Shown piece after piece: positions 31,990-40,892 of a stretch of 64,000 nucleotides of DNA. The position numbers and the translations under genes are program-made. This DNA comes from Rhizobium rhododendri (GTDB taxonomy: Bacteria > Pseudomonadota > Alphaproteobacteria > Rhizobiales > Rhizobiaceae), in NCBI RefSeq assembly GCF_007000325.2, contig NZ_CP117267.1, positions 3,053,001 through 3,117,000 of the forward strand. Direction: 5' to 3'. The stretch's first letter is position 1, and the number at the start of each line of letters is the position of its first letter. The notes below the pieces were generated by a model that searched no databases, had not been told where the DNA came from, and worked only from the letters and a program-made list of their open reading frames with translations.

Positions 31990-34900
31990 TTACTTCTTCA
32001 TCTGCTCCTTGAGCGCGGCCAGCTTTGCGAAGGGCGAATCCGGATCCATCGGCTTTTCCTTGCGAGGTGGCTTCGCCTCGAAGCGTGTCGGCTGAGCCGC
32101 CGGGCGATTGTTTCGATCGTTGCGCTCTCCACCACGGTCATTGCGCTCATTGCGCTCGCCGCCGCGATGATCGGGACGCTTGCCCTGCTGCTGCGGCGGA
32201 CGACCGCCGCCGCCGTCCTTGCCACCGCGCGGCCCGCCGCGATTGTCGCGTGCTTCGCGATTGCCTTCGCCCTGCGGCTGGTCGCCGGATGGGCGACGAT
32301 TGGTGTTTGGCTGCGCATTGGCCTGATCCTGGCCAGCGCGTGGACCCTGTTGACCACGGCGCTCGCCCTGGCGCGGAGCCGGACGCTGGTTGTCGTTGCG
32401 GCCACCCAGCCGCCACAGCAATACCGGCTTCGGCGGCTCGGCAGCGACCGCGTCGACTGGAGCGCCTTCGGCCGCAGCTTTTGACGGAGCCACATCGGTA
32501 ACGGCAGCCTCTGCTGCGCTTTCAGGCGCAACGTCTTTGGCGGCTTCCGGCTCGGCAACAGGAGCATCTTCCGAAACCGCTGCGGACACTTCCGCGACTG
32601 TTTCCGCGACGGCCTCTGACTGGGTCGCCACGGCAGCTTCGGCTTCAGCTGTCTCTGGGTGCGGCGTAGAGGATCCGTCGACTGGTGCCAATACGTTTGT
32701 CGCAGCGACTGGCGTAGCGTCCTGCTTGCTGAGGTGAATTGCAGCTTCTTCGGCCGGCACGGCATCGGCGCGATAGCCGAGGCCCTTCAGGATCTCTTCC
32801 ATATCGTCGAGCGTAGCACCAAGAATGGACAGCATCGCCGTCGTCGTTGTGAAGCGCCGGCCATCATAGGCACCGTCCGGACGGGAAGGCTGGCCGGGCT
32901 TCCACTGCAGCAGCGGCCGGATAAGATCGGCAAGGCGCTCGAGAATGTCGATGCGCACGGCACGCTTGCCAAGGAAACGGAAGCCGGCGAGCTTGTAGAA
33001 GGTGCGCTCATAGGTCGAATCCGTGACCACGGATGTGCGGCCGGCAGCCAGGACCGGGATGAGATCGCCATAGCCCGGCTTGTCGATGCCGTCGTTTTTC
33101 AGCGCCCAGAGCAGGGTGATGAGCTCAGCCGGAGCCGGCTTCAGCAATGCTGGAACGAAAATATGATAGGCGCCGAAGCGGATGCCATAGCGGCGCATCG
33201 AGGCGCGCGCATCCTGGTCCAGCGACTTCACTTCTTCCGTGACATCGCGGCGGAACAGCACGCCGAGGTTCTCGACGACCTGGAAAGCCAGACCCTTGGC
33301 AAGGCCTTGCAGGTCTTCAGCGCGAGAGAGGTCGTCGAGCGGCTTCAGCACCGTCGAAATGTGATGATTGACGAAGCGCTCGATGCGGGCGGCAACATGT
33401 TCGCGCGCATGGCCGGTCAGCTGCTCGTCGGCAAGCAGGATGACGCGTGGGCGCATGATATGGTCGCTGCCGGTAAGCCGCGCCACGGGGTCGCCGAGCC
33501 AGCGCACCGAACCATCGGAGCCGATCGCCAGATCGCCGTTGCCTGCCGCATGAATGCGGGCAGCGCGCGCCTCGAATTCCAGACCCAGCGCTTTGAGCGA
33601 CGCGTTCTGCACGGCTTTGGCGTCGGGACCGTCAGTCCCGCCGATAGGAGAGAACCGGAACCCGGTCAACTGCCCGACATGATGCCCTTCGACGAAGACA
33701 TCTCCATTTACACTGATTTCAGCTTCCAGCATTGCATTCTCTCTCAGGCGCTTCATGAGCACAGATGTCCTGCGATCAACAAAGCGGTTCGTCAACCTTT
33801 CATGTAACGCGTCGGACAATCGATCTTCGATTTCCCGCGTCTTTTCTTGCCAGTGTGTCGGATCGGCAAGCCAACCGGGCCGATTCGAAACATAGGTCCA
33901 AGTTCTTATCTGCGCGATTCGCGCCGAAAGCGTGTCTATCTCGCCATCGGTCCGGTCGGCGCGCCGGACTTGCTCGGCCATGAAATCCTCGTTCACCGTG
34001 CCATGTTGCACGAGATCGGAAAACAGGGACGAAATCAAATCGGCATGTTGGGCCGGTGTGATACGCCGATAATCCGGCAATGCACAGGCTTCCCATAATT
34101 TTTCTACATTCGCCCGGCCGACGGCGAGGCGCGCAACCTCCGGATAACCGGTCAGTTGCTCCAAAGCCTGCTGGTCGACGGAAGGCAACGAACGTGTCAG
34201 CCCATGGATGCGCGGCGGCGCATCGAGGCTGAGCTTCAGCGCGGCGACGGAGGAAAAGTCGAGATCCTTCGTGCGCCATTGCAACACTTTGACGTTGTCG
34301 AACTGGTGGCTCTCGATGCGGCGAACGAGATCGGCATCGAAGGGATCGACCTGGCCGGTAACACCGAACGTCCCGTCGCGCAGATGGCGACCGGCACGGC
34401 CGGCAATCTGCCCGAGTTCACCAGGATTGAGATGACGGAACTGGTAGCCATCGAATTTCCTGTCCTGGGCAAACGCGACGTGATCGACATCAAGATTGAG
34501 GCCCATGCCGATGGCATCGGTAGCGACGAGGTATTCGACATCGCCGTTCTGGTAAAGCTCGACCTGGGCATTGCGCGTGCGTGGGCTTAGGGCACCGAGG
34601 ACCACGGCCGCCCCGCCGCGCTGGCGACGGATCAGTTCGGCAATGGCGTAGACCTCATCCGCTGAAAACGCGACGATGGCGCTACGCTGCGGCAGCCGGG
34701 TAATCTTCTTCTGGCCGGCATAGGCAAGATGGGAAAGCCTTGGCCGCTCGACAACGGTAATTCCCGGCAACAGATGCTCCAGGATCGGCCGCATGGTGCC
34801 CGCGCCGAGAAGCAATGTCTCGTCGCGGCCGCGCAGATGCAGGATACGATCAGTGAAGATATGACCGCGCTCGAGATCGCCGGCGAGTTGCACCTCGTCG

Positions 34901-35202
34901 ATGGCAACGAAAGAGGCCCGCGTCTCGCGCGGCATCGCCTCGACAGTGCAGACGGAGTAACAGGCGTTAGGCGGGGCGATCTTTTCTTCGCCGGTAAACA
35001 GCGCAACGTTCTTGATACCGACTTTCTCGACAAGCCGCGTGTAGACCTCGCGCGCCAGAAGCCGCAGCGGAAGGCCGATCATGCCATTGCCGTGCGCGAC
35101 CATGCGCTCGATGGCGTAATGGGTCTTGCCGGTATTTGTCGGTCCGAGCACCGCGGTTACACCGCGACCGCTCAAAATCATGGGCTGCGAAGTCAGGGTC
35201 AT
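31990..35202 (-). CDS. Suv3-like SF2 RNA helicase with RG-rich tail
   Basis: A 1070-residue helicase of the mitochondrial Suv3 type. Motif I is GPTNTGKT (20-27), motif II IDEVQ (101-105), and the second RecA domain shows YLVATDAIGMGLNLDVDHV and GQIAGRAGRH (motif VI). A long middle region follows. From about residue 870 the chain becomes Ala/Glu-rich and then Arg/Gly/Asn/Gln-rich (GGERNERNDRGGERNDRNN), typical of disordered RNA-binding tails, ending in a short conserved PDSPFAKLAALKEQM. In mitochondria Suv3 works in the RNA degradosome. Start at 35202; the longer frame adds unrelated residues. Likely operon with the S4 gene. Confidence 0.9.
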   Translation of the reverse strand: MTLTSQPMILSGRGVTAVLGPTNTGKTHYAIERMVAHGNGMIGLPLRLLAREVYTRLVEKVGIKNVALFTGEEKIAPPNACYSVCTVEAMPRETRASFVAIDEVQLAGDLERGHIFTDRILHLRGRDETLLLGAGTMRPILEHLLPGITVVERPRLSHLAYAGQKKITRLPQRSAIVAFSADEVYAIAELIRRQRGGAAVVLGALSPRTRNAQVELYQNGDVEYLVATDAIGMGLNLDVDHVAFAQDRKFDGYQFRHLNPGELGQIAGRAGRHLRDGTFGVTGQVDPFDADLVRRIESHQFDNVKVLQWRTKDLDFSSVAALKLSLDAPPRIHGLTRSLPSVDQQALEQLTGYPEVARLAVGRANVEKLWEACALPDYRRITPAQHADLISSLFSDLVQHGTVNEDFMAEQVRRADRTDGEIDTLSARIAQIRTWTYVSNRPGWLADPTHWQEKTREIEDRLSDALHERLTNRFVDRRTSVLMKRLRENAMLEAEISVNGDVFVEGHHVGQLTGFRFSPIGGTDGPDAKAVQNASLKALGLEFEARAARIHAAGNGDLAIGSDGSVRWLGDPVARLTGSDHIMRPRVILLADEQLTGHAREHVAARIERFVNHHISTVLKPLDDLSRAEDLQGLAKGLAFQVVENLGVLFRRDVTEEVKSLDQDARASMRRYGIRFGAYHIFVPALLKPAPAELITLLWALKNDGIDKPGYGDLIPVLAAGRTSVVTDSTYERTFYKLAGFRFLGKRAVRIDILERLADLIRPLLQWKPGQPSRPDGAYDGRRFTTTTAMLSILGATLDDMEEILKGLGYRADAVPAEEAAIHLSKQDATPVAATNVLAPVDGSSTPHPETAEAEAAVATQSEAVAETVAEVSAAVSEDAPVAEPEAAKDVAPESAAEAAVTDVAPSKAAAEGAPVDAVAAEPPKPVLLWRLGGRNDNQRPAPRQGERRGQQGPRAGQDQANAQPNTNRRPSGDQPQGEGNREARDNRGGPRGGKDGGGGRPPQQQGKRPDHRGGERNERNDRGGERNDRNNRPAAQPTRFEAKPPRKEKPMDPDSPFAKLAALKEQMKK

Positions 35203-35629
35203 TGGTCCATGCGAAGATGAGGCGCAGCAGCCTTCAGGGTCAGGAACGCTTGTTGTAAGCTTCCCCACAGATGACCAGCCTAGGTGGCAAAGGCAAGGCC
35301 CGGAAGGCAAAACAATTTTTTAGACACCCGGATAATACTGGTCATTTGCCACAGACGGGAAGCAAAGTGGCCTCGGACGACCTGCGGGAGCGGTTTGGAA
35401 CGCCCCCGGAACAAAGAGGCTACGAATCGCTGACTCGCCCGGATTCATGATCCGTTCACGCCTAGATATCGTCACTACGCCGGCCAAAAGCACCAGATGA
35501 TGAATCGTCGTCGGCGCCGACGTGACAGCATCTTCAGGGCGAGAGCAGCATCCAGCCATGAAAAACCGCTGAGCCGGCTATAAAATCTCCCCAATAAGCC
35601 ATTGTCCCAAATAATCGAGATAGTTGGCG
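35203..35629. other. Intergenic region between helicase and DUF3309 gene
   Basis: 427 bp with divergent flanking genes. The left part should hold the helicase promoter on the minus strand, but none stands out. Short frames here lack recognisable domains and ribosome binding sites and were not called. Confidence 0.35.
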
Positions 35630-35654
35630 GGAACAACTTTATGTGAGCCGCGTT
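35630..35654 (+). promoter_or_regulatory. EcfG promoter of the DUF3309 gene
   Basis: GGAAC (35630-35634), 16 bases, CGTT (35651-35654): exact consensus, correctly oriented, 45 bp before the ATG at 35700. The third exact EcfG promoter within about 7 kb. Confidence 0.85.
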
Positions 35655-35699
35655 TATGGCATCAGCAAACAAATGCTTTCGAAGTGAAGGGAACTGACC

Positions 35700-35855
35700 A
35701 TGCTCGGCACGATACTGCTCGTCGTACTCGTATTGCTCCTGGTGGGCGCACTGCCAAACTGGGGCTACAGCAGCAGCTGGGGTTATGGTCCTTCTGGTGG
35801 CCTTGGTCTCATCGTCGTCATCATTCTGGTTCTCGTCCTGATGGGGCGGATTTAA
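35700..35855 (+). CDS. DUF3309 small membrane protein
   Basis: A 51-residue protein: an N-terminal hydrophobic helix (MLGTILLVVLVLLLVGALP), a short Gly/Ser/Trp/Tyr loop (NWGYSSSWGYGPSGG) and a second helix ending in LVLMGRI. This is the DUF3309 pattern, a helical hairpin of unknown function. AAGGGAA stands eight bases before the ATG. An exact EcfG promoter 45 bp upstream makes it a likely general-stress gene. A glycine-zipper lipoprotein gene follows 49 bp downstream and may be co-transcribed. Confidence 0.88.
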   Translation: MLGTILLVVLVLLLVGALPNWGYSSSWGYGPSGGLGLIVVIILVLVLMGRI

Positions 35856-35904
35856 TTCGTAATTTGTGCTAGACCAATATGGTCTATTATCTAGGGAGCA
35901 AGAC

Positions 35905-36156
35905 ATGAAAAAACTGATTATCGCAGTTGCACTCATCGGCACACTCGCATCGTGCACGCCGGAAGAGCGCGGCACAGCCATTGGTGCAGGCACCGGTGCC
36001 GTCATCGGTGGTGCCGTCACCAATAGCTGGGGCGGTGCTGCTGTCGGCGCCGTTGCAGGCGGCCTCGTCGGTAACCTGATCGGCCACTCGGAACGTCGTG
36101 GCTACTGCATCTATCGCGACCGTTATGGCCAGCGCTACGAAGCACGTTGCCGCTAA
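35905..36156 (+). CDS. Glycine-zipper 2TM-domain lipoprotein
   Basis: An 83-residue outer-membrane-type lipoprotein. The signal peptide ends in lipobox TLASC (Cys17). The mature part holds glycine-zipper repeats GTAIGAGTGAVIGGAVTN and GGAAVGAVAGGLVGNLIG, then a short Cys-containing tail (YCIYRDRYGQRYEARC). ATG at 35905 with GGGAG upstream; an earlier in-frame start is less likely. Such proteins are often envelope-stress or structural components. Ends at a clear terminator. Confidence 0.9.
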   Translation: MKKLIIAVALIGTLASCTPEERGTAIGAGTGAVIGGAVTNSWGGAAVGAVAGGLVGNLIGHSERRGYCIYRDRYGQRYEARCR

Positions 36157-36178
36157 GCTTCGGCATGAAGTTGGAATT

Positions 36179-36199
36179 GGGCGCTTCGGCGCCCTTTTT
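36179..36199 (+). terminator. Rho-independent terminator after the glycine-zipper lipoprotein
   Basis: GGGCGC and GCGCCC pair around a stable TTCG tetraloop and are followed by TTTTT, 22 bp past the stop. Confidence 0.9.
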
Positions 36200-36338
36200 C
36201 ATGCCGTCAACACACTGTTGACGATGACGTGAACTTCAACCCCTTTCAATTCGGTGTTGCTGTACCGATATTGATGGAACGCGAGCAATATTGTTTGAGC
36301 CGGGCTACCGGGTGCTCGCCGAAAGGATCGACTTTTCC

Positions 36339-36488
36339 ATGGTTGAACTCGTCACATATATCGCTGCTTTGGGTGTCATCGCTGCCGCTGCCGTTACCTC
36401 GACCGTTGCCGTGCGGGCGGCCCAGCGCAAGGAGCAAAGCCGGGTGCTCGTGCCTGTTCGCTCGCGCCCGCGGAATGCACGCCGCTAG
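36339..36488 (+). CDS. Hypothetical small membrane protein
   Basis: A 49-residue frame from the ATG at 36339, with GAAAGGA 12 bases upstream. Residues 3-25 form one hydrophobic helix (LVTYIAALGVIAAAAVTSTVAV), followed by a basic tail (QRKEQSRVLVPVRSRPRNARR), so an N-out, C-in single-pass topology is likely. I do not recognise the family. Coding is plausible but not proven. Confidence 0.5.
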   Translation: MVELVTYIAALGVIAAAAVTSTVAVRAAQRKEQSRVLVPVRSRPRNARR

Positions 36489-36518
36489 CTCGCCACTTCA
36501 TAGACGAAGATAAATCCG

Positions 36519-37244
36519 TCAGACGAAAAGCTGGCCGCCATTTGCCGTGATCGTGGAGCCGGTGATGAACCCGGCGTCATCGGCAACGAGGAATACGACG
36601 CAACGGGCAACTTCTTCCGGCTCCCCCAGCCTGCCAACCGGAATTTGCGGCAGGATATAACCGTTCATTACCTTTTCCGGCACCGACAGCACCATCTCCG
36701 TGCCGATATAGCCAGGGCAGATCGCATTGACGGTAATGTTCTTGGCAGCGCCTTCTTGCGCCAGCGCCTTGGTAAAGCCGATATCCCCCGCCTTTGCGGC
36801 CGAATAGTTGGCTTGGCCCATCTGGCCTTTCTGGCCATTGATCGACGAGATATTGACGACCCGCCCAAAATTTCTCTCCCGCATGCCCGCCCACACATGG
36901 TGCGTCATGTTGAAAAGACCGTTCAGGTTCGTATTCACCACCTCATGCCACTGCTGCGGCGTCATCTTGTGGAACATCGCATCGCGGGTGATGCCGGCGT
37001 TGTTGACCAGGATCTCCACCGGGCCGACGTCAGCCTCGACCTGGGCAATGCCCTTGCCGCAAGCCTCGTAGTCCGTGACGTCCCAGCGATAGACGGCAAT
37101 GCCCGTCACGCTGTTAAAGGCTTCGGCTCTTTCATCGTTGCCGGCATAGGTCGCGACGACCCGATAGCCGGCATTGTGCAACGCCATGGAAATGGCGGCG
37201 CCGATGCCGCGGGTGCCCCCGGTGATGAGTGCTACTCTGCTCAT
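36519..37244 (-). CDS. phaB: Acetoacetyl-CoA reductase PhaB
   Basis: A 241-residue short-chain dehydrogenase. The NADPH site is TGGTRGIGAAI near residue 8, NNAGITRD lies near 85, the catalytic Ser is in VVNISSINGQKGQMGQ near 137, and Tyr/Lys in YSAAKAG near 150. GYIGTEMVLSVPEKV is typical of PhaB. It reduces acetoacetyl-CoA to (R)-3-hydroxybutyryl-CoA for polyhydroxybutyrate. ATG at 37244. Lies downstream of phaA in the same direction. Confidence 0.95.
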   Translation of the reverse strand: MSRVALITGGTRGIGAAISMALHNAGYRVVATYAGNDERAEAFNSVTGIAVYRWDVTDYEACGKGIAQVEADVGPVEILVNNAGITRDAMFHKMTPQQWHEVVNTNLNGLFNMTHHVWAGMRERNFGRVVNISSINGQKGQMGQANYSAAKAGDIGFTKALAQEGAAKNITVNAICPGYIGTEMVLSVPEKVMNGYILPQIPVGRLGEPEEVARCVVFLVADDAGFITGSTITANGGQLFV

Positions 37245-37302
37245 AGTCCGTTCCCCAGTGCCGCTGCCTACCACGCAGCCCGCAGACCCCATGGCAGACT
37301 GT

Positions 37303-38484
37303 TTAAAACGCCTCGATACACATGGCTACCCCCATGCCGCCGCCAATACACAGGGTCGCAAGACCCTTACGTGCACCGCGCCGCTTCATCTCGAACAACA
37401 AAGTGGTCAGAATACGGGCGCCCGATGCGCCAATCGGGTGACCGATGGCAATCGCCCCGCCGTTGACATTGACGATGGCGGGATCGAAGCCCAGTTCGCG
37501 GCTGATCGCGCAGGCCTGTGCCGCGAAGGCCTCGTTGGCCTCCACGAGGTCGAGGTCGCCAACCGTCCAGCCAGCTTTTTCCAGCGCCTTCCGCGAGGCC
37601 GGAATGGGGCCGGTGCCCATGATTTGCGGATCCACGCCCGCGGTTGCCCAGGAAACGATCCGGCCCAGTGGACGGATTCCACGACGTTCGGCTTCCCCCT
37701 CGCTCATCAGCACCGTTGCGGCAGCACCGTCGTTTAGCCCGGATGCGTTGCCGGCGGTAACCGTCCCCTCTTTGTCGAACACAGGACGGAGCCGCGCCAT
37801 GCCCTCCAGCGTCGATCCGTGGCGGATGTACTCGTCGCTATCGACGGTCACGTCGCCCTTACGGCCGGCGATTGTGAAGGCCACGATCTCATCCCTGAAA
37901 CGTCCGGCCTGCTGGGCTGCCTCGGCCTTGTTCTGGGAAGCGACGGCAAAGGTATCCTGGTCATCGCGGGACAGCTCAAACTGCTTGGCGACGTTTTCGG
38001 CGGTGATACCCATGTGATAGCCGTAGAATGCGTCGGTCAGGCCATCCTTGATCATCGTATCGACCATGGTCATGTCGCCCATCTTGGTGCCCGCGCGCAG
38101 GTGGGCCGCGTGCGGCGCCATCGACATGGACTCCTGGCCGCCGGCCACGATAATTTTCGCATCGCCAAGCGCAATCTGCTGCATGCCAAGCGCCACGGCC
38201 CGCAGGCCCGAGCCGCAAAGCTGGTTCACGCTCCAGGCCGTCGCCTCCTGCGGCACGCCCGCCTTCATCGCAGCCTGGCGCGCCGGGTTCTGGCCCTGCG
38301 CTGCCTGCAGCACCTGGCCGAGGATAACCTCGTCCACCTCGGCAGCCTCGATGCCGGCGCGCTCCAGAGCCCCCCGGATCGCCGTTGCTCCCAGTTCGTG
38401 GGCCGGGATCGCTGCAAAAGCCCCGTTAAAGGCGCCCACTGCGGTGCGCGCGGCACTGGCGATGACGATGGATGGTTGGCTCAT
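37303..38484 (-). CDS. phaA: Acetyl-CoA acetyltransferase (beta-ketothiolase) PhaA
   Basis: A 393-residue biosynthetic thiolase condensing two acetyl-CoA. The nucleophile Cys lies in [15 protein letters not shown] near residue 89, the active-site His in [16 protein letters not shown], and the second Cys in [19 protein letters not shown] at the C-terminus. ATG at 38484 with AGGAGG just upstream. Followed by phaB; phaR is divergent upstream, so all three serve PHB metabolism. Confidence 0.96.
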   Translation of the reverse strand: MSQPSIVIASAARTAVGAFNGAFAAIPAHELGATAIRGALERAGIEAAEVDEVILGQVLQAAQGQNPARQAAMKAGVPQEATAWSVNQLCGSGLRAVALGMQQIALGDAKIIVAGGQESMSMAPHAAHLRAGTKMGDMTMVDTMIKDGLTDAFYGYHMGITAENVAKQFELSRDDQDTFAVASQNKAEAAQQAGRFRDEIVAFTIAGRKGDVTVDSDEYIRHGSTLEGMARLRPVFDKEGTVTAGNASGLNDGAAATVLMSEGEAERRGIRPLGRIVSWATAGVDPQIMGTGPIPASRKALEKAGWTVGDLDLVEANEAFAAQACAISRELGFDPAIVNVNGGAIAIGHPIGASGARILTTLLFEMKRRGARKGLATLCIGGGMGVAMCIEAF

Positions 38485-38720
38485 GAAAATCCTCCTCGAG
38501 AGCTGGCTCGGCCGGCGAAAACTGTCAAAGGCGGGCTCCCGAGTCAAACACGAAGATTTCAACCCTGCATGTTTTGTTTCGACATGCTGATGGACCGAAA
38601 AACCAACCTGCGGAAAGGGATTGCCGCAGCGCACAAACTGATTGTCACCGGCCTTCCTTTCCGTCTACACTCTTTGGTGGAGGAGTATCCATACAATCAG
38701 ACGGGGTTAGGAGACTGATA

Positions 38721-39293
38721 ATGGCAAAAAACGAGGGCCAGGTCGTAATAAAGAAATACGCCAATCGCCGCCTCTACAACACAGGAACCAGCACCTACGT
38801 GACACTGGAAGACCTGGCGGAGATGGTGAAACGGGGGGAGGAGTTTACAGTTCAGGATGCCAAGAGCGGCGATGACATCACGCATGCGGTATTGACGCAG
38901 ATCATCTTCGAGCAGGAATCGAAGACCAATAATACCCTGATGCCGATTTCATTCCTGCGACAGCTGATCGGCTTTTACGGCGATCAGATGCAGATGGTCG
39001 TGCCGAGCTTTCTCGAGCATTCGATGAAGTCCTTTACTGAGCAGCAAGTCCAGATGCGCGAGCAGATGAGCAGCGCTTTTGGCGAAACGCCGCTCGCCAA
39101 GAATTTCTCGCTGCCGATCAAGATGGTCGAGGAACAGGTGCGCCGCAACACGGACATGTTTCAGCAGGCCATGGAGATGTTTGCGCCCTTCATGAAGTCA
39201 CCGCCGAAGGAAACCCGCAAGGCCGAAGCCCGTGACATCGACGAGTTGAAGGAGCAGATGAAGGCGCTGCAGGCAAAGCTCGACAGCTTGTGA
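38721..39293 (+). CDS. phaR: Polyhydroxyalkanoate synthesis repressor PhaR
   Basis: A 190-residue regulator. The N-terminal PHB/PHA accumulation DNA-binding domain reads VVIKKYANRRLYNTGTSTYVTLEDLAEMVK, and HAVLTQIIFEQE begins the PHB-binding region; the C-terminal part is helical and charged (ELKEQMKALQAKLDSL). PhaR represses phasin and related genes and senses PHB; in rhizobia (AniA) it also affects carbon flow. ATG at 38721 preceded by AGGAG. Divergent from phaAB. Confidence 0.96.
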   Translation: MAKNEGQVVIKKYANRRLYNTGTSTYVTLEDLAEMVKRGEEFTVQDAKSGDDITHAVLTQIIFEQESKTNNTLMPISFLRQLIGFYGDQMQMVVPSFLEHSMKSFTEQQVQMREQMSSAFGETPLAKNFSLPIKMVEEQVRRNTDMFQQAMEMFAPFMKSPPKETRKAEARDIDELKEQMKALQAKLDSL

Positions 39294-39320
39294 GAGACGA
39301 CTGAAGCAATTGCCCAAGGG

Positions 39321-39338
39321 CCGCAGCCAAGGCTGCGG
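39321..39338 (+). terminator. Hairpin between convergent phaR and membrane-protein genes
   Basis: CCGCAGCC and GGCTGCGG form a tight 8-bp dyad between two converging genes. No clear T run follows. It could end either transcript. Confidence 0.5.
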
Positions 39339-39344
39339 TCATCG

Positions 39345-39749
39345 TCAAAGGCCGATGGAGACATCCCGGCCGGCCGTGCGGATCGAGACGGCAAAGCCGC
39401 CGATAACGTCGATAAAGGCGGTGGTCATCAGGATGAAAAATATCTGCGTCGCCGCGTCGCGCACCAGCAGGAATTCCACCAGGAAAGCGATGAAAACCAG
39501 CATCGACAGCATGTGATTGGCGAGCGAGCCGACATTGCGGGTGGATTTAAGGATCTCGAAGAACAGCAGCGCCAGCGCGATGACGATGAAAAGATCGCCG
39601 AGCGCCATCTTCCAGGTTGCTCCCGACAGCATCGACAACATGATTAGGTCGTTGCCGAGAGCCGCAATGCCGCCACCGCCCATCAGCCCGACCATGGCGA
39701 GATTGTAGAGCACGAACGGGATAACCATCAGCGGGAAAGCGGCAATCAT
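39345..39749 (-). CDS. Conserved hypothetical inner-membrane protein
   Basis: A 134-residue protein with four hydrophobic helices (about 5-27, 45-67, 75-97 and 103-124) and short charged loops (FEILKSTRNVGS, VRDAAT). No catalytic motif or known domain. It looks like a small four-helix membrane protein found in Rhizobium; function unknown. Converges on phaR. Confidence 0.75.
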   Translation of the reverse strand: MIAAFPLMVIPFVLYNLAMVGLMGGGGIAALGNDLIMLSMLSGATWKMALGDLFIVIALALLFFEILKSTRNVGSLANHMLSMLVFIAFLVEFLLVRDAATQIFFILMTTAFIDVIGGFAVSIRTAGRDVSIGL

Positions 39750-39830
39750 GATCGACTAACTCCATCGTGGACGAACGGCCGCACAGCCATAGCGCAAGTC
39801 GCATCGCTTTTAAACCTGGGCGAGAAAAGC

Positions 39831-39857
39831 AAAAAGGCCGGCCAAAGGCCAGCCTCA
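39831..39857 (-). terminator. Rho-independent terminator of rpmF
   Basis: On the minus strand GGCTGGCC and GGCCGGCC pair (one G-U) around TTT and are followed by a T run, about 25 bp after the rpmF stop. Confidence 0.8.
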
Positions 39858-39882
39858 ATACCGATATTGCAACCGCAAGAAA

Positions 39883-40068
39883 TTATGCGGATTCTTTTGG
39901 AGTCAGAACCTGGCGGCCGCGGTACATGCCGGTCTTCAGGTCGATGTGATGCGGGCGGCGCAGTTCGCCGGAGTTCTTGTCTTCGACGTATGTCGAAGTC
40001 TTGAGCGCATCAGCCGAACGGCGCATGCCGCGCTTGGACGGGCTTGTTTTTCTCTTCGGTACAGCCAT
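39883..40068 (-). CDS. rpmF: 50S ribosomal protein L32
   Basis: A 61-residue L32: [20 protein letters not shown] is the invariant N-terminus, with the typical alphaproteobacterial middle ([16 protein letters not shown]). It lacks the zinc cysteines, as usual in this group. ATG at 40068; a longer frame adds unrelated residues. Monocistronic, with its own terminator. Confidence 0.97.
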   Translation of the reverse strand: MAVPKRKTSPSKRGMRRSADALKTSTYVEDKNSGELRRPHHIDLKTGMYRGRQVLTPKESA

Positions 40069-40227
40069 TTTCTCATACTCCACTGTGCGGGATAGACATG
40101 ACAACGGCCAGCCAGGCGGCCGAAACGACATGCAATCGATTTCGGAATTTTGGCGCGCTTATACATCGGGGTTGGGCCTTTGACCAGTCCCTAGCCGCAT
40201 TTTTTGCGGCAACGGCTGATTCAGGCA

Positions 40228-40878
40228 TCAAGCCTCGTCTTCAGCGACGATCCAGGTTTCTTCCAGCGCCGCCGTCTGCCACTTCTGCCAGGCCGGATGG
40301 GCTTTCATGACCGCCATATAGCTCAATGTATCTTCAGCGACAACCAGGTCATAGGCTTCGAAGCGATTGACGACCGGCGCGAACATCGCATCGGCGGCCG
40401 AAAAGGCGCCAAACAGGAACGGCCCGCCCGACAGCGCCCGCATCTCGCGCCAGATCGTTTCGATCCGCGCCACGTCGACTGCCACGTCATGGGGCTGATC
40501 GAGCAACCGGCGCCTGGGCCGGCGGAAGTTCATCGGGCAGGCGTTGCGCAGACCCCGAAAGCCGGAGATCATCTCCATGGAGATCGACCGCGCCTGCGCC
40601 CTGAGAGCTGGGTCCGCCGGCCAGAGACCCGCTTGCGGAAACAATTCGGCGACGTATTCGATGATGGCCAGCGATTCCCAGACCCTGAGGCTCCCGTGGT
40701 GCAGCACCGGAACCCGCGCCGTCGGGGAGATCTCGCGGAAGCGCGGATTGCCTGCCGGAAAATCGAAGGGAACGAGCACTTCCTCGAAAGGCACGCCGCA
40801 CCCCTGCATCGCCAGCCATGGCCGGAAGGACCAGGACGAATAGTTCTTGTTGGCGATGTAGAGGGTGAGCTTGTCCAT
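40228..40878 (-). CDS. Glutathione S-transferase family protein
   Basis: A 216-residue GST. The N-terminal thioredoxin-like domain begins LTLYIANKNYSSWSFRPWLAM, and the cis-Pro segment is ARVPVLHHGSLRVWESLAIIEYVAE with the glutathione-binding ES pair. A helical C-terminal domain follows (GPFLFGAFSAADAMFAPVV). The SxxxFR active-site pattern suggests a catalytic Ser. Substrate unknown. Next on the minus strand after the 2H-phosphoesterase-like gene, with 14 bp between them. Confidence 0.9.
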   Translation of the reverse strand: MDKLTLYIANKNYSSWSFRPWLAMQGCGVPFEEVLVPFDFPAGNPRFREISPTARVPVLHHGSLRVWESLAIIEYVAELFPQAGLWPADPALRAQARSISMEMISGFRGLRNACPMNFRRPRRRLLDQPHDVAVDVARIETIWREMRALSGGPFLFGAFSAADAMFAPVVNRFEAYDLVVAEDTLSYMAVMKAHPAWQKWQTAALEETWIVAEDEA

Positions 40879-40892
40879 GGTGCCATCCTGTC

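Noticed and set aside
32100..32420. Repeat-like tract that could be read as a tandem DNA repeat or CRISPR-like array
   Set aside because: The repetition is codon-level low complexity encoding the RG/RN-rich helicase tail; no regular repeat-spacer pattern.
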